Origin: Jiangella alba
Lineage (GTDB): Bacteria > Actinomycetota > Actinomycetes > Jiangellales > Jiangellaceae
Direction of reading: 5' to 3'
Assembly (NCBI RefSeq): GCF_900106035.1
Contig: NZ_FNUC01000004.1
Location: 1,922,001-1,986,000 of the forward strand
DNA length: 64,000 bases
Of this stretch, positions 23,869-31,488 are shown in pieces (position 1 is the stretch's first letter; every line of letters begins with the position of its first letter). The position numbers were made by a program, and so were the translations under genes. Below the pieces are notes generated by a model, which ran no database searches, was not told the origin of the DNA, and saw only the letters and a list, made by a program, of their open reading frames with translations.

Positions 23869-25176
23869 GTGAGAACCCGTAGCACCATGCTCGGCCTCGC
23901 CGCCGGCGCGGCCGCGCTCGCCCTGGTGGCGACGGGCGTGCCGGCGACGGCCGCGCCCGCGTCGCCGGAGCCCGTCGCGCCGGTCACCCGGTGGGCCGAG
24001 CGGCACGCCGTCCCCGTCCCCGACGATCCGGCCCGGCCCGGACGCGACCTCCTGACGGTGGCCGCCGCCACCGCCGGCGCACGGGTGATCGGGCTCGGCG
24101 AGCCCGGACACCTGATCGGCGAGGTCACCGAGCTGAAGGCGCGCTACCTGCGCCACCTCGTCACGTACGGAGGCGTCCGCGCGGTCGCGTTCGAGATGGA
24201 CTGGACCGCGGCGCTGCCCCTGAACGACTACGTGCTCGGCCGCCGCGACGACCTCGAGGCCGTGCTGGGCACGCTGGAGGACATCTGGCAGACCACCGAG
24301 ATCCGCGACCTGTTCCAGTGGCTGCGCCGGTACAACGACACGCACGCCGGCGACGTCGAGGTGGCCGGGGCGGAGTACTTCGCGACCGGGCTGGCCGCCT
24401 ACGACGCCGTCGCGGACTACGTCGCCGCGAACGCGCCGGACCGGACGGCCGACCTGGAGGCGCAGTACGAGTGGGTGGAGCCCGAGGACGACGACATCGG
24501 CGCGCACCTGGGCACCTACATGGCGGAGCCGGACAAGGCGCCGTACGTCCAGGCCGCGTACGAGGTCGAGCGCATCGTCGCGTCCATCGACCCCGGGCCC
24601 GGGCACGAGGTCGTCGCGCAGCACGCGCGGCAGATCCGGTTCTGGTACGAGGCGTTCAGCCTGCCGTGGGGCGACATCCCCACCTACCGCGACGCCCGGG
24701 CGGCCGAGAACGTGCGCTGGTGGCAGCGGCACACGGACGCACGCACCGTCTACTGGGCGGCCTCGGCACACGTCGCCGACGCGCCACGGCTGACGCTCAC
24801 CGAGCCGGGCGAGGACGACACCGTCTTCGCCAGCGCGGGCTCGTACCTCGAGGACTGGTACGGCCGCGGCTACGTGCCGATCGGGTTCACCTTCGACCAC
24901 GGCACCCACCGGACCGGCGACGGCGCCACCGTCGAGCTGCCGCCGGCGCTCGACGGCTGGTTCGAGCGGCCGCTCGGCGACGTCGACGCGGACCGGTTCG
25001 TGCTGCGGATCGACCGGGCCGGCCCGCCCGCGGTGCGCGACTGGCTCGACGCCCCGCTCGTGACGCGCGGCCGGCCCGAGTACGGCGTCGCGTCGATCGC
25101 GTACGGCGGCACCCTGGGCGAGTGGTTCGACGTCGTCGTCCACACCCAGGCGGTCACCCCGGCCCAGCCGCTCTGA
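23869..25176 (+). CDS. Secreted erythromycin-esterase family protein
   Basis: 435 residues. GTG 23869, with AGGAGG ahead, opens a signal peptide (MLGLAAGAAALALVATGVPATA). The mature part has the EreA-like active region: VIGLGEPGHLIGEV with His, AVAFEMDWTAALPLNDYV with Glu, and a later WAASAHVADAP His. EreA hydrolyses the macrolide lactone, but many members have unknown targets, and a secreted version with GEPGH in place of GEATHG is atypical. Resistance is therefore not claimed. Confidence 0.82.
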   Translation: MRTRSTMLGLAAGAAALALVATGVPATAAPASPEPVAPVTRWAERHAVPVPDDPARPGRDLLTVAAATAGARVIGLGEPGHLIGEVTELKARYLRHLVTYGGVRAVAFEMDWTAALPLNDYVLGRRDDLEAVLGTLEDIWQTTEIRDLFQWLRRYNDTHAGDVEVAGAEYFATGLAAYDAVADYVAANAPDRTADLEAQYEWVEPEDDDIGAHLGTYMAEPDKAPYVQAAYEVERIVASIDPGPGHEVVAQHARQIRFWYEAFSLPWGDIPTYRDARAAENVRWWQRHTDARTVYWAASAHVADAPRLTLTEPGEDDTVFASAGSYLEDWYGRGYVPIGFTFDHGTHRTGDGATVELPPALDGWFERPLGDVDADRFVLRIDRAGPPAVRDWLDAPLVTRGRPEYGVASIAYGGTLGEWFDVVVHTQAVTPAQPL

Positions 25177-25192
25177 CGCCGGGGCCCGCGGC

Positions 25193-25915
25193 ATGCCGAT
25201 CGAGAGCGGTCATCGCGCGTCGGACTCGCCCTACGTGGCACGGGTCTGGTGGGGTCGCACGTCCGGCACCGGGCGGATGACCTCGGTCGCGTCGTCGACC
25301 TGGGAGCTGGTGTTCTGGACCGACGGCGGCGTCGTGCACGCCGGCGTCCGCGGGCCCGAGACGTCCGCGTCCACCGCGGAGATCACCGGCGACTCGGAGG
25401 CGTTCGGCATCGCGTTCGCGCACGGCACGTCGATGCCGCGGCTGCCCATCGCCGAGCTCGTCGACGGCGAGCTGGAGATGTCGCGGGTCACCGCCCGGAC
25501 GTTCGCGCTGGGCGGCGACGAGTGGGAGATCCCCGGCATGGACGACGCCGAGGCGCTGGTCCAGCGGCTGGTGCGCGACGGCGTGATCGTCCGCGATCCG
25601 ATGGTCGACGAGGTCGTGTGGGGCGGCATCGCCCGCGTGGGTGCCAGGTCGGTGCAGCGGCGGGTGGCCGCCGCCACCGGCCTCACCCAGGGCGCGATCC
25701 GGCAGATCGAACGCGCCCGCCTGGCCGCGATGCTGCTCGGCGAGGGTGCGGAGCCGCTCGACGTCGTGCACCGGTGCGGCTACTACGACCAGCCGCACCT
25801 GGCGCGTTCGCTGCAGCGGTTCATCGGCCGCACCGCGACCCAGCTGCGGCAGGGCGACGCCGACGACGACGTGCTGTCGCTCCTGTACAAGCCCGAGGAC
25901 GCGGACGGTCCCTAG
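25193..25915 (+). CDS. AraC-family transcriptional regulator
   Basis: 240 residues. N-terminal sensor half of unknown ligand, and a C-terminal double HTH: GARSVQRRVAAATGLTQGAIRQIERARLAAMLL (cited as SVQRRVAAATGLTQGAI and IERARLAAMLL), then VVHRCGYYDQPHLARSLQRFIGRTATQL, the AraC signature. It precedes an alpha/beta hydrolase and a DHFR-like gene on the same strand and probably controls them. Confidence 0.85.
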   Translation: MPIESGHRASDSPYVARVWWGRTSGTGRMTSVASSTWELVFWTDGGVVHAGVRGPETSASTAEITGDSEAFGIAFAHGTSMPRLPIAELVDGELEMSRVTARTFALGGDEWEIPGMDDAEALVQRLVRDGVIVRDPMVDEVVWGGIARVGARSVQRRVAAATGLTQGAIRQIERARLAAMLLGEGAEPLDVVHRCGYYDQPHLARSLQRFIGRTATQLRQGDADDDVLSLLYKPEDADGP

Positions 25916-25969
25916 CGTCGTTCATGGCGGTGACGGACACCGCAGGACCGGACGAAGGGCCTGACGACC

Positions 25970-26788
25970 ATGCACCACGGCACGATCACCTCGGCCGACG
26001 GCACCCGCATCGCCTACACGGCGTGGGGCGCCGGCCACCCGATCGTCATCATCGACGGCGTGACCGCCTATCGCGCCACCACCCCCGAGAACGCGCCGAC
26101 GGCGGAACTGCTCGCCGACGAGTTCCTCGTGATCAACTACGACCGCCGCGGCCGCGGCGAGAGCGGCGACACCCTGCCCTACGCCGTCGAGCGCGAGTTC
26201 GACGACCTCGCCGCGATCATCGACCAGGCCGGCGGAGGCGGCCCGGCGACGGTGTTCGGCTGGTCCTCCGGCGGCAACCTCGCGCTCAACGCGGCACAGG
26301 CCGGCGCCCCGATCGCCCGCATCGCGCTGTTCGAGCCGAACGCCGTCGTCGACGACACCCGCCCGCCGCTGCCGGCCGACTACGTCGACCAGGTCGAGGC
26401 CGCCGTCGCCGCGGGCCGGCCCGGCGACGCCGTCGCCCTGTTCCTGACCGCGGCGGTCCTCCTGCCGGACGAGATGGTCGCCGAGCTGCGTCAGGACCCC
26501 GCGGAGTGGCCTGTGCTCGAGGCGGTCGCGCCCACCATCGCCTACGACGGCCGCAACGTCGGCGACGCGATGTCGGGCAGGCCGCTGCGGGCCGGCCTCT
26601 GGGACCGCGTCGACGTGCCGGTCCTCGTCATGAACGGCAAGGACACCTGGCCGTTCCTCGCCACGGCGGCAGAGGCCATCGCCAGGCACCTGCCCACCGC
26701 GACGCACCGGGTCGTCCCGGGCGAGGAGCACAGCACGACGCCCGAGGTGCTCGCCGCCGAGCTCCGCGCGTTCGTCAAGGAGGCCTGA
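25970..26788 (+). CDS. Alpha/beta-fold hydrolase
   Basis: 272 residues. Nucleophile elbow GWSSGGNLAL (Ser near 103), oxyanion region in ITSADGTRIAYTAWGAG, acid in VLVMNGKDTWPF, His in VPGEEHSTTP. The substrate is unknown. It is followed by the DHFR-like gene one base after its stop, so the two are an operon, with the AraC regulator ahead. Confidence 0.85.
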   Translation: MHHGTITSADGTRIAYTAWGAGHPIVIIDGVTAYRATTPENAPTAELLADEFLVINYDRRGRGESGDTLPYAVEREFDDLAAIIDQAGGGGPATVFGWSSGGNLALNAAQAGAPIARIALFEPNAVVDDTRPPLPADYVDQVEAAVAAGRPGDAVALFLTAAVLLPDEMVAELRQDPAEWPVLEAVAPTIAYDGRNVGDAMSGRPLRAGLWDRVDVPVLVMNGKDTWPFLATAAEAIARHLPTATHRVVPGEEHSTTPEVLAAELRAFVKEA

Positions 26789-26789
26789 C

Positions 26790-27353
26790 ATGGGAACGAT
26801 CGTGCTCACCGAGTTCATCTCGCTCGACGGCGTCGTCGAGGCGCCCGGCGGCGAGGACTTCAAGTACCAGGACTGGAGCTTCGAGTTCGACCGCGGCGCC
26901 GACGGCGAGCGGTTCAAGGAGACCGAGGCGCTCGGCTCCACCGCGCTGCTGCTGGGGCGCGCCACCTACGACGGGTTCTCCGAGGCCTGGCCGCAGTACG
27001 AGGGCGAGCTCGCCGACAAGTACAACAGCATGCCCAAGTACGTCGTCTCCAGCACGCTCACCAACCCGACCTGGCCCAACACCACCGTGCTCTCCGGCGA
27101 CCTCGTCGAGGAGGTGACCCGGCTCAAGCGGGACGTCGACGGCGAGATCTCGGTGGCCGGCAGCATCCGGCTGGCCCAGGGGCTGCTGGCGCACGACCTC
27201 GTCGACGAGATCCACCTCATGACGTTCCCCGTCGTCCTGGGCCACGGCCGCAAGCTCTGGACCGCGACCCCGGACAAGCTCGTGTGGAAGCTGTCCGAGG
27301 CCACGACCTACGGCGACGGCGTCCTCGTGACCATCTACCAGCGCCGCAGCTAG
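26790..27353 (+). CDS. Dihydrofolate reductase family protein (RibD C-terminal-like)
   Basis: 187 residues. TEFISLDGVVEAPGGEDF is the family N terminus, LLLGRATYDGFSEAWPQ binds the nucleotide, and EISVAGSIRLAQGLLAHDLVDEIHLMTFPVVLGHGRKLW (cited as SVAGSIRLAQGLLAHDLVDE and VVLGHGRKLW) is the core. These NADPH-type reductases are distinct from folate-pathway DHFR; the substrate is unknown. The stop TAG is part of a palindrome shared with the convergent gene. Confidence 0.85.
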   Translation: MGTIVLTEFISLDGVVEAPGGEDFKYQDWSFEFDRGADGERFKETEALGSTALLLGRATYDGFSEAWPQYEGELADKYNSMPKYVVSSTLTNPTWPNTTVLSGDLVEEVTRLKRDVDGEISVAGSIRLAQGLLAHDLVDEIHLMTFPVVLGHGRKLWTATPDKLVWKLSEATTYGDGVLVTIYQRRS

Positions 27354-27363
27354 GGATCCCTAG
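27350..27363. repeat. 14-bp perfect palindrome CTAGGGATCCCTAG spanning two convergent stops
   Basis: The two TAG stops of the convergent DHFR-like and SRPBCC genes form the ends of the palindrome. CTAG is rare in GC-rich genomes. Confidence 0.8.
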
Positions 27364-27806
27364 TGCCAGTTGCTGATCTGGACGTCGTCGGGCGCGGGGT
27401 GGCCGGAGCCGGTCTCGGCGAACTCCTTGAGGCTCATGAGGAACGTGGCCCACTTCGTGCTGCAGTGGTACATGAACTCGACCGGCTCCCGCCAGCCCTC
27501 GTGCTTGAACAGCACGACGGTGAAGTCGTCCTCCTGCTTGAGGTCGAAGCGGATCCGGGTCCCGATCCACTCCGCCGGGCCGTCGACGACCTCCCAGCGC
27601 ACCAGCTCGGCGGGGACGGTCTCGAGCACCTTCATGTCGAAACCGTCCTCGCCGTGCGGCGCGTCGAAGCGGAACCTGATGACGTCGTCGCCGGCGTCTT
27701 TGGTCTTGACGGTCCACCAGCCGGCCAGCCCGTCGATCGTGGTGAGGGCCGCGTAGACGGTGCCGGGCGTGGTGGTCGCGCCGATGCGGTGCAGGATCTC
27801 GGCCAT
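27360..27806 (-). CDS. SRPBCC (AHSA1/START-like) protein
   Basis: 148 residues with the helix-grip pattern: ILHRIGATTTPGTVYAALTTIDGLAGWWT at the N terminus, then strands, and a C-terminal helix KWATFLMSLKEFAE. Such proteins bind hydrophobic ligands. ATG 27806 was chosen because the domain begins there. It is downstream of the ArsR-SRPBCC operon on the same strand, 95 bp after arsR, and may be a third member. Confidence 0.8.
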   Translation of the reverse strand: MAEILHRIGATTTPGTVYAALTTIDGLAGWWTVKTKDAGDDVIRFRFDAPHGEDGFDMKVLETVPAELVRWEVVDGPAEWIGTRIRFDLKQEDDFTVVLFKHEGWREPVEFMYHCSTKWATFLMSLKEFAETGSGHPAPDDVQISNWH

Positions 27807-27901
27807 GGTGTGTCCTCTTCCTGAGGTGGCGCCCGGTGTCCGGGCGCGCTTCGGTAGCGCCGCCACGGTCGTGACGGCGAGTGGGTCCGGGCGCCGGGGG
27901 G

Positions 27902-28240
27902 TCAGCCCTGACGTCGGCGCTGGATCGCCTCGGAGATGCGCTTGATGCGGCCCAGCCGGGCGTCCCAGGTGGCGCCGACGGAGGTCAGCTGGGCGACCGC
28001 GCGGGCCAGTTGGGACTCGTCGACGTCGTAGCGGCGTTCCCGGCCCGACGGCGTGCCGTGCACGAGCCCGACGCGGTCGAGGACGCCGAGGTGCTTGGCG
28101 ACCGCCTGCCGCGACACCGGCAGCCGTTCGCTCAGCGTCGTCGCCGTGCCTCCGCCGCCGGCCAGCAGCAGGTCGAGGATGCGCCGCCGGGTCGGGTCGC
28201 CGACCGCCGACCAGAGCTCGTCGTCGATCGGGCCGGTCAT
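27902..28240 (-). CDS. ArsR-family transcriptional regulator
   Basis: 112 residues. Winged HTH: DDELWSAVGDPTRRRILDLLL, LPVSRQAVAKHLGVLDRVGLV (recognition helix) and the wing GRERRYDVDE. No metal-binding Cys pair is seen, so it is of the SRPBCC-associated class. The ATG overlaps the stop of the upstream SRPBCC gene (ATGA). Two identical dyads in front of the operon are the probable binding sites. Confidence 0.9.
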   Translation of the reverse strand: MTGPIDDELWSAVGDPTRRRILDLLLAGGGGTATTLSERLPVSRQAVAKHLGVLDRVGLVHGTPSGRERRYDVDESQLARAVAQLTSVGATWDARLGRIKRISEAIQRRRQG

Positions 28241-28704
28241 GGCGCCGACACCAGGCGGTCGACGTAGGCGACGAGGCGCGGCAGGAAGTGGTCCCAGCCG
28301 GCGACGTTGCCGCGGTACATCTCCTCGAGCACGGCCGCCTCCCAGCCGCGTTCGCGGAATCCGGTCTCGCGGAACCGCACCAGCGTGCCGGTGCCGGACG
28401 GCTCGAGGTCGAACGTCACCAGCAGCGAGTTGCCCGCCGTCGCCGCGGCGTCGTCGTCGTAGACCCAGCGGAACGCGAACCGCCGCGGCGGGTCGGCCTC
28501 GACGACGGTGATCGCCTCGACCTTGGCGTCGGGCCCGGCCGGGTCGCCGAAGGTGATGGAGCCCGTGGCGCCGGGGACCGCGGCGCCCAGCTCGGCGTCG
28601 TCGGGCCACCATTCGCGCAGGTGCTCGGGCATGCTGAGGACCTCGTAGACGATCTCGGGAGCGGCCTCGATGTGGAGCTCCCGTTCGATGCTGCCGTACT
28701 CCAT
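28237..28704 (-). CDS. SRPBCC (AHSA1-like) protein, first gene of ArsR operon
   Basis: 155 residues. SIERELHIEAAPEIVYEVLSMPEHLREWWPDDA is the usual start of activator of Hsp90 ATPase homologue 1-like proteins (cited as HIEAAPEIVYEVLS and HLREWWPDDA), and GWDHFLPRLVAYVDRLV is the final helix. ATG 28704 starts the domain; upstream in-frame starts lie in the operator region. It is coupled to arsR, a common gene pair of unknown physiology. Confidence 0.85.
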   Translation of the reverse strand: MEYGSIERELHIEAAPEIVYEVLSMPEHLREWWPDDAELGAAVPGATGSITFGDPAGPDAKVEAITVVEADPPRRFAFRWVYDDDAAATAGNSLLVTFDLEPSGTGTLVRFRETGFRERGWEAAVLEEMYRGNVAGWDHFLPRLVAYVDRLVSAP

Positions 28705-28722
28705 CGCGCTGTCCCGTCTTCT

Positions 28723-28784
28723 CGCAACTAGTGGTTGCGTATGACTGTAGAACGGCAGGTCCCGATGCGCAACCCTTGGTTGCG
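28723..28784 (-). promoter_or_regulatory. Two identical ArsR-type operators CGCAAC-N5-GTTGCG
   Basis: Perfect dyads at 28723-28739 and 28768-28784 share the CGCAAC/GTTGCG arms and differ only in the 5-nt centre. Their centres are 45 bp apart. They fill the 80-bp gap between the GNAT stop and the SRPBCC-arsR operon start, so autoregulation is likely. Confidence 0.75.
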
Positions 28785-29324
28785 TTACGGCTGGAGGGTG
28801 AGCGTGGCGCGGCGGGCCGGCGTCTCGCCGGCAGCGGTGGCGCGGTTGCCGGACGGCTCGGCCGGCGGCCCGACGGTGAACCCGAGCGTGCGCAGGAACG
28901 CCTGCCCCGGCGGCCATGCGTTGTGCGCCGACGCGGTGACGGTGTCGAGGCCGCTCTCGCGCGCCTCGTCGAGCAGGACGCGGGCGACGGCGGCGCCGAC
29001 GCCGCGGCCGCGGTGCGACGGCGCCACGAGGAACAGGCCCACCGCGACGGCGGTGCGGTGCGGGTGCCCGAGCACGGCGTCGATCAGCCCGACGATCTTC
29101 TCGCCGTCGCGGATCGTGAACAGCCGCTTGTCCTCGAACGACGCGCCCTCGGGCAGCGCGTAGAACAGACTCTGCACGTCGCCCGGTCCGGACGGGCCGC
29201 CGGTGGTCGCCTCGAACCAGTCGTCGCAGGCGGCGAAGAGCTCCAGCAGCCCGGGCTCGTCGTCGGGCTCCAGTTGCTCGCGGACGACGAGGCGCCCGGT
29301 TGCGGTGGCGACGGTCCAGATCAC
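28785..29324 (-). CDS. GNAT-family N-acetyltransferase
   Basis: 179 residues. GNAT core: ATGRLVVREQLEPDDEPGLLELF (beta1/alpha1), VGLFLVAPSHRGRGVGAAVARVLLDEAR with the acetyl-CoA-binding RGRGVG loop, and AFLRTLGF. The substrate is unknown. The GTG start lies only 13 bp from the end of an IS982 element, which has probably replaced its native promoter. Confidence 0.85.
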   Translation of the reverse strand: MIWTVATATGRLVVREQLEPDDEPGLLELFAACDDWFEATTGGPSGPGDVQSLFYALPEGASFEDKRLFTIRDGEKIVGLIDAVLGHPHRTAVAVGLFLVAPSHRGRGVGAAVARVLLDEARESGLDTVTASAHNAWPPGQAFLRTLGFTVGPPAEPSGNRATAAGETPARRATLTLQP

Positions 29325-29337
29325 GCGTTCACCCTAG

Positions 29338-30332
29338 ATGAGTGAGTCCGATTGATCGTTAGTGGTCGTAGGCGATCAGGGATCGTTTGGCTTGGGTGCC
29401 GGTGTGCCAGTTGTGCCAGATCGCGGTGGCGAGGGCGAGTAGTCGTGCGGCGATGCGGGCGTGGACTCCGTTCAGGGTGCGGGCGCCGTGTTCCTCGAGG
29501 GTGAGCTGGCCTTTCAGGGTGTCGAAGACGGCTTCGATCCATTGGCGGACCCGGGCCAGTTTGCCCCGTCTGGTCGGTTCGTCTTTGCGGTCGGGGCGGA
29601 TCAGGTGCGCGCCCAGGCTGGTGACGAACTGGTCGAAGTCGCGCCCGGCGAACCCTTTGTCGGCGAGGATGACCTGCCCGGACGCGACGAGGTGGTGGTC
29701 GTGGTCGAGGAGCGCTCGGGCGGCGTCGCGTTCGCCGATCTTGGGGTTGGCCAGGCCCCAGATGATCGGCATGCCCTCGGCGGTGGTGACCAGGTAGAGC
29801 CGGAATCCCCAGAAGTACCGCGAGTGACTGGCGCAGTAGCCGTAACCGGCGTGCCCGGCCAGGTCCGAGCGCTTCACCGTCTCCCGCGACGCCGCGCACG
29901 GCAGCGGGGTGGAATCCAGCAGCCGCAGATCGTCGTGCCAGGACGGCGTGTCCCGGGCCAGTTCGGTGATGACCGCGGCGAGCAGCCCTCCCAAGGACCG
30001 GAGTCGTTTGCCGTATCCGGACTGGCCGGGCAGGTAGGGGAACAGTCCGCCCAGCCGGGCGCGCGCGAACCGGACCCACCGCCGTTCCGACGCCACGCCG
30101 AGCAGCTGCTGCGCCACCGCCAGGGTGATCAGTTCACCGTCGGACAGCCCCGGCTTGCGGCCCGGCCGGTGATCACGCGACCACCCCAACACCGGGAAGA
30201 CACGATCCTCGACATGGACATAGAGTGCGGTCAGGAGGGCGTCAAGATCATTGCTCACACACTGATCCTCGACGCCCTCCACCCATGTCTATCGACAGCG
30301 ACACACCCACAAGATCAATAGGACTCACTCAT
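29338..30332. mobile_element. IS982-family insertion sequence, 995 bp
   Basis: Terminal inverted repeats ATGAGTGAGTCCGATTGATC (29338-29357) and its partner at 30313-30332 match at 19 of 20 positions. CTAG flanks both sides and may be a 4-bp target duplication or, being self-complementary, part of the ends. One intact transposase fills the element. It lies between two divergent genes. Confidence 0.85.
29359..30258 (-). CDS. IS982-family transposase
   Basis: 299 residues, apparently intact. Family blocks: MSNDLDALLTALYV, LSDGELITLAVAQQLLG, LLDSTPLPCAASRETVKRSD (first Asp), GYGYCASHSRYFWGFRLYL, VILADKGFAGRDF (second Asp), and RVRQWIEAVFDTLKGQL (Glu), giving a DDE set. The C terminus AIWHNW...SLIAYDH is typical. 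GTG 30258 matches the usual family N terminus and has GAGG upstream; a GTG 24 nt earlier is less likely. Confidence 0.92.
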   Translation of the reverse strand: MSNDLDALLTALYVHVEDRVFPVLGWSRDHRPGRKPGLSDGELITLAVAQQLLGVASERRWVRFARARLGGLFPYLPGQSGYGKRLRSLGGLLAAVITELARDTPSWHDDLRLLDSTPLPCAASRETVKRSDLAGHAGYGYCASHSRYFWGFRLYLVTTAEGMPIIWGLANPKIGERDAARALLDHDHHLVASGQVILADKGFAGRDFDQFVTSLGAHLIRPDRKDEPTRRGKLARVRQWIEAVFDTLKGQLTLEEHGARTLNGVHARIAARLLALATAIWHNWHTGTQAKRSLIAYDH

Positions 30333-30381
30333 CTAGGTGATGTCTCCGGAACCGCGGCGGGGCGCCGGACGTCTGATCATC

Positions 30382-30864
30382 GTGAGGCTGAACGGGGTGC
30401 TGACGGCTGCCGTGGCGGCGACGGTCCTGCTGCTGACGGCGTGTGGCGACGACGTGCCCGCCACGGGCGGCGACGACCCGACGGCGACGTCCACGTCGTC
30501 CGGCGAGCCCAGCGTCACGCCGTCGGTGCCCACCGACGAGCCGACGCCGCCCGACGACCTGCCCACCGACGTCCCGACGACGTCGCCGACCGACCCGGGC
30601 ACCACGCCGCTGCCGTCGGAGACCCCGGTCCCGCAGCCCACCACCGTGCCCGAGGGGCCGGTCCAGCTGACCGGGTTCCCGACCCCCGGTGTCGAGGCCG
30701 GCTGCTGGCTGCTCGACGGCTACCTGCTGATGGGCGGCGACCAGGAGCTCATCGCGTCCGGCCGTGAGGTGCAGATCACCGGCGAGGTGCAGACCGACGT
30801 CATGACCACGTGCCAGCAGGGCACGCCGCTGCGGGTCGACTCCGTGGTCGGCATCGAGCCCTGA
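30382..30864 (+). CDS. Secreted lipoprotein with Thr/Pro/Ser-rich linker
   Basis: 160 residues. A signal peptide ends in the lipobox LLTAC (Cys21), so it is probably lipid-anchored outside the membrane. A disordered D/T/P/S-rich linker (about 25-95) leads to a small C-terminal domain with two Cys (GCWLLDGYLL and MTTCQQGTPL), perhaps a disulfide. GTG 30382 gives the normal signal peptide. The IS982 end is 50 bp upstream, so the original promoter may be displaced. The family is unknown. Confidence 0.7.
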   Translation: MRLNGVLTAAVAATVLLLTACGDDVPATGGDDPTATSTSSGEPSVTPSVPTDEPTPPDDLPTDVPTTSPTDPGTTPLPSETPVPQPTTVPEGPVQLTGFPTPGVEAGCWLLDGYLLMGGDQELIASGREVQITGEVQTDVMTTCQQGTPLRVDSVVGIEP

Positions 30865-30899
30865 CACCGCCGCGACCCCACGGGACCCGGGGACGCTAA

Positions 30900-30936
30900 A
30901 CGGCCGGGGCGGTCCGCTGTGGACCGCCCCGGCCGT
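30900..30936. terminator. Bidirectional terminator, 16-bp perfect stem
   Basis: ACGGCCGGGGCGGTCC pairs fully with its complement at 30921-30936; the loop is GCTGT. On the minus strand it is followed by TTT, ending hsp20. Confidence 0.85.
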
Positions 30937-30954
30937 CGGTGTTCGCGCCCCGCG

Positions 30955-31380
30955 TCAGGCGGCGCGCTGCACCTCGATGCGGGTGGGCGAGGTGCCCGCG
31001 TAGACGCCGGACACCGTCACGGTGAGGACGCCGGCGTCGTAGCTCGCGCTGACGGCGCTCGGGTCGGCCGCGACCGGGAGCGCGACGGTGCGGCGGAAGC
31101 TGCCGTAACGGACCTCGCGGACCCGGCGGCCGGTGCCGTTCTCGTCGCGGACGTCCTTGCGCTCGCCGCGCACGACCAGCCGGCGCCCCTCGACCTCGAC
31201 GGTGACGTCGTTCTCCGGGTCGATTCCCGGGAGGTCGAAGCGGGCCACCAGGTCGTCGCCCTCGCGAGCGAGGTCGGCGGCGGGGGCGAAGCCCTTGGTG
31301 GAGCCGGCGGTGACGGGCGCGTCCCAGAACGTGCGGAACAGGCGGTCGACGTCGGCGAACGGTGCGAGGGTGGTGCTCAT
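30955..31380 (-). CDS. Small heat-shock protein, Hsp20/alpha-crystallin family
   Basis: 141 residues, an ATP-independent holdase. The alpha-crystallin domain is about 40-130: DLVARFDLPGIDPENDVTVEVEGRRLVVRGER (cited as ARFDLPGIDPENDVTVEVEG and LVVRGER), YGSFRRTVALP, and AGVLTVTVSG, the GVL motif. The C-terminal I-x-I is present in altered form (RIEV). ATG 31380 has AAGGAGAG upstream. A HAIR element in the promoter region points to HspR repression. Confidence 0.92.
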   Translation of the reverse strand: MSTTLAPFADVDRLFRTFWDAPVTAGSTKGFAPAADLAREGDDLVARFDLPGIDPENDVTVEVEGRRLVVRGERKDVRDENGTGRRVREVRYGSFRRTVALPVAADPSAVSASYDAGVLTVTVSGVYAGTSPTRIEVQRAA

Positions 31381-31435
31381 GGCGACTCTCCTTCGTGGTC
31401 AGAGTACCTGGGATCACCAGGTCTGACGGCTATAA

Positions 31436-31456
31436 CTTGAGTCGACCACGCTCAAT
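31436..31456 (-). promoter_or_regulatory. HAIR-like element (HspR operator) at the hsp20 promoter
   Basis: CTTGAGT-N7-GCTCAAT matches the HAIR consensus CTTGAGT-N7-ACTCAAG at 12 of 14 positions. On the minus strand it overlaps a TTGAGC/TATAGC promoter, so binding would block hsp20 transcription until heat shock. Confidence 0.7.
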
Positions 31457-31488
31457 TCCCGGCGTTCGCCGTGGGCGATGCGCCGCTG

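Noticed and set aside
23869-25176. Macrolide resistance determinant
   Set aside because: Secreted, divergent active-site block (GEPGH), and no other resistance genes nearby; only family membership is supported.
29338-30332. Genomic island or composite transposon
   Set aside because: Only one IS copy is present, with no integrase or attachment site, and neighbours look like ordinary chromosome.
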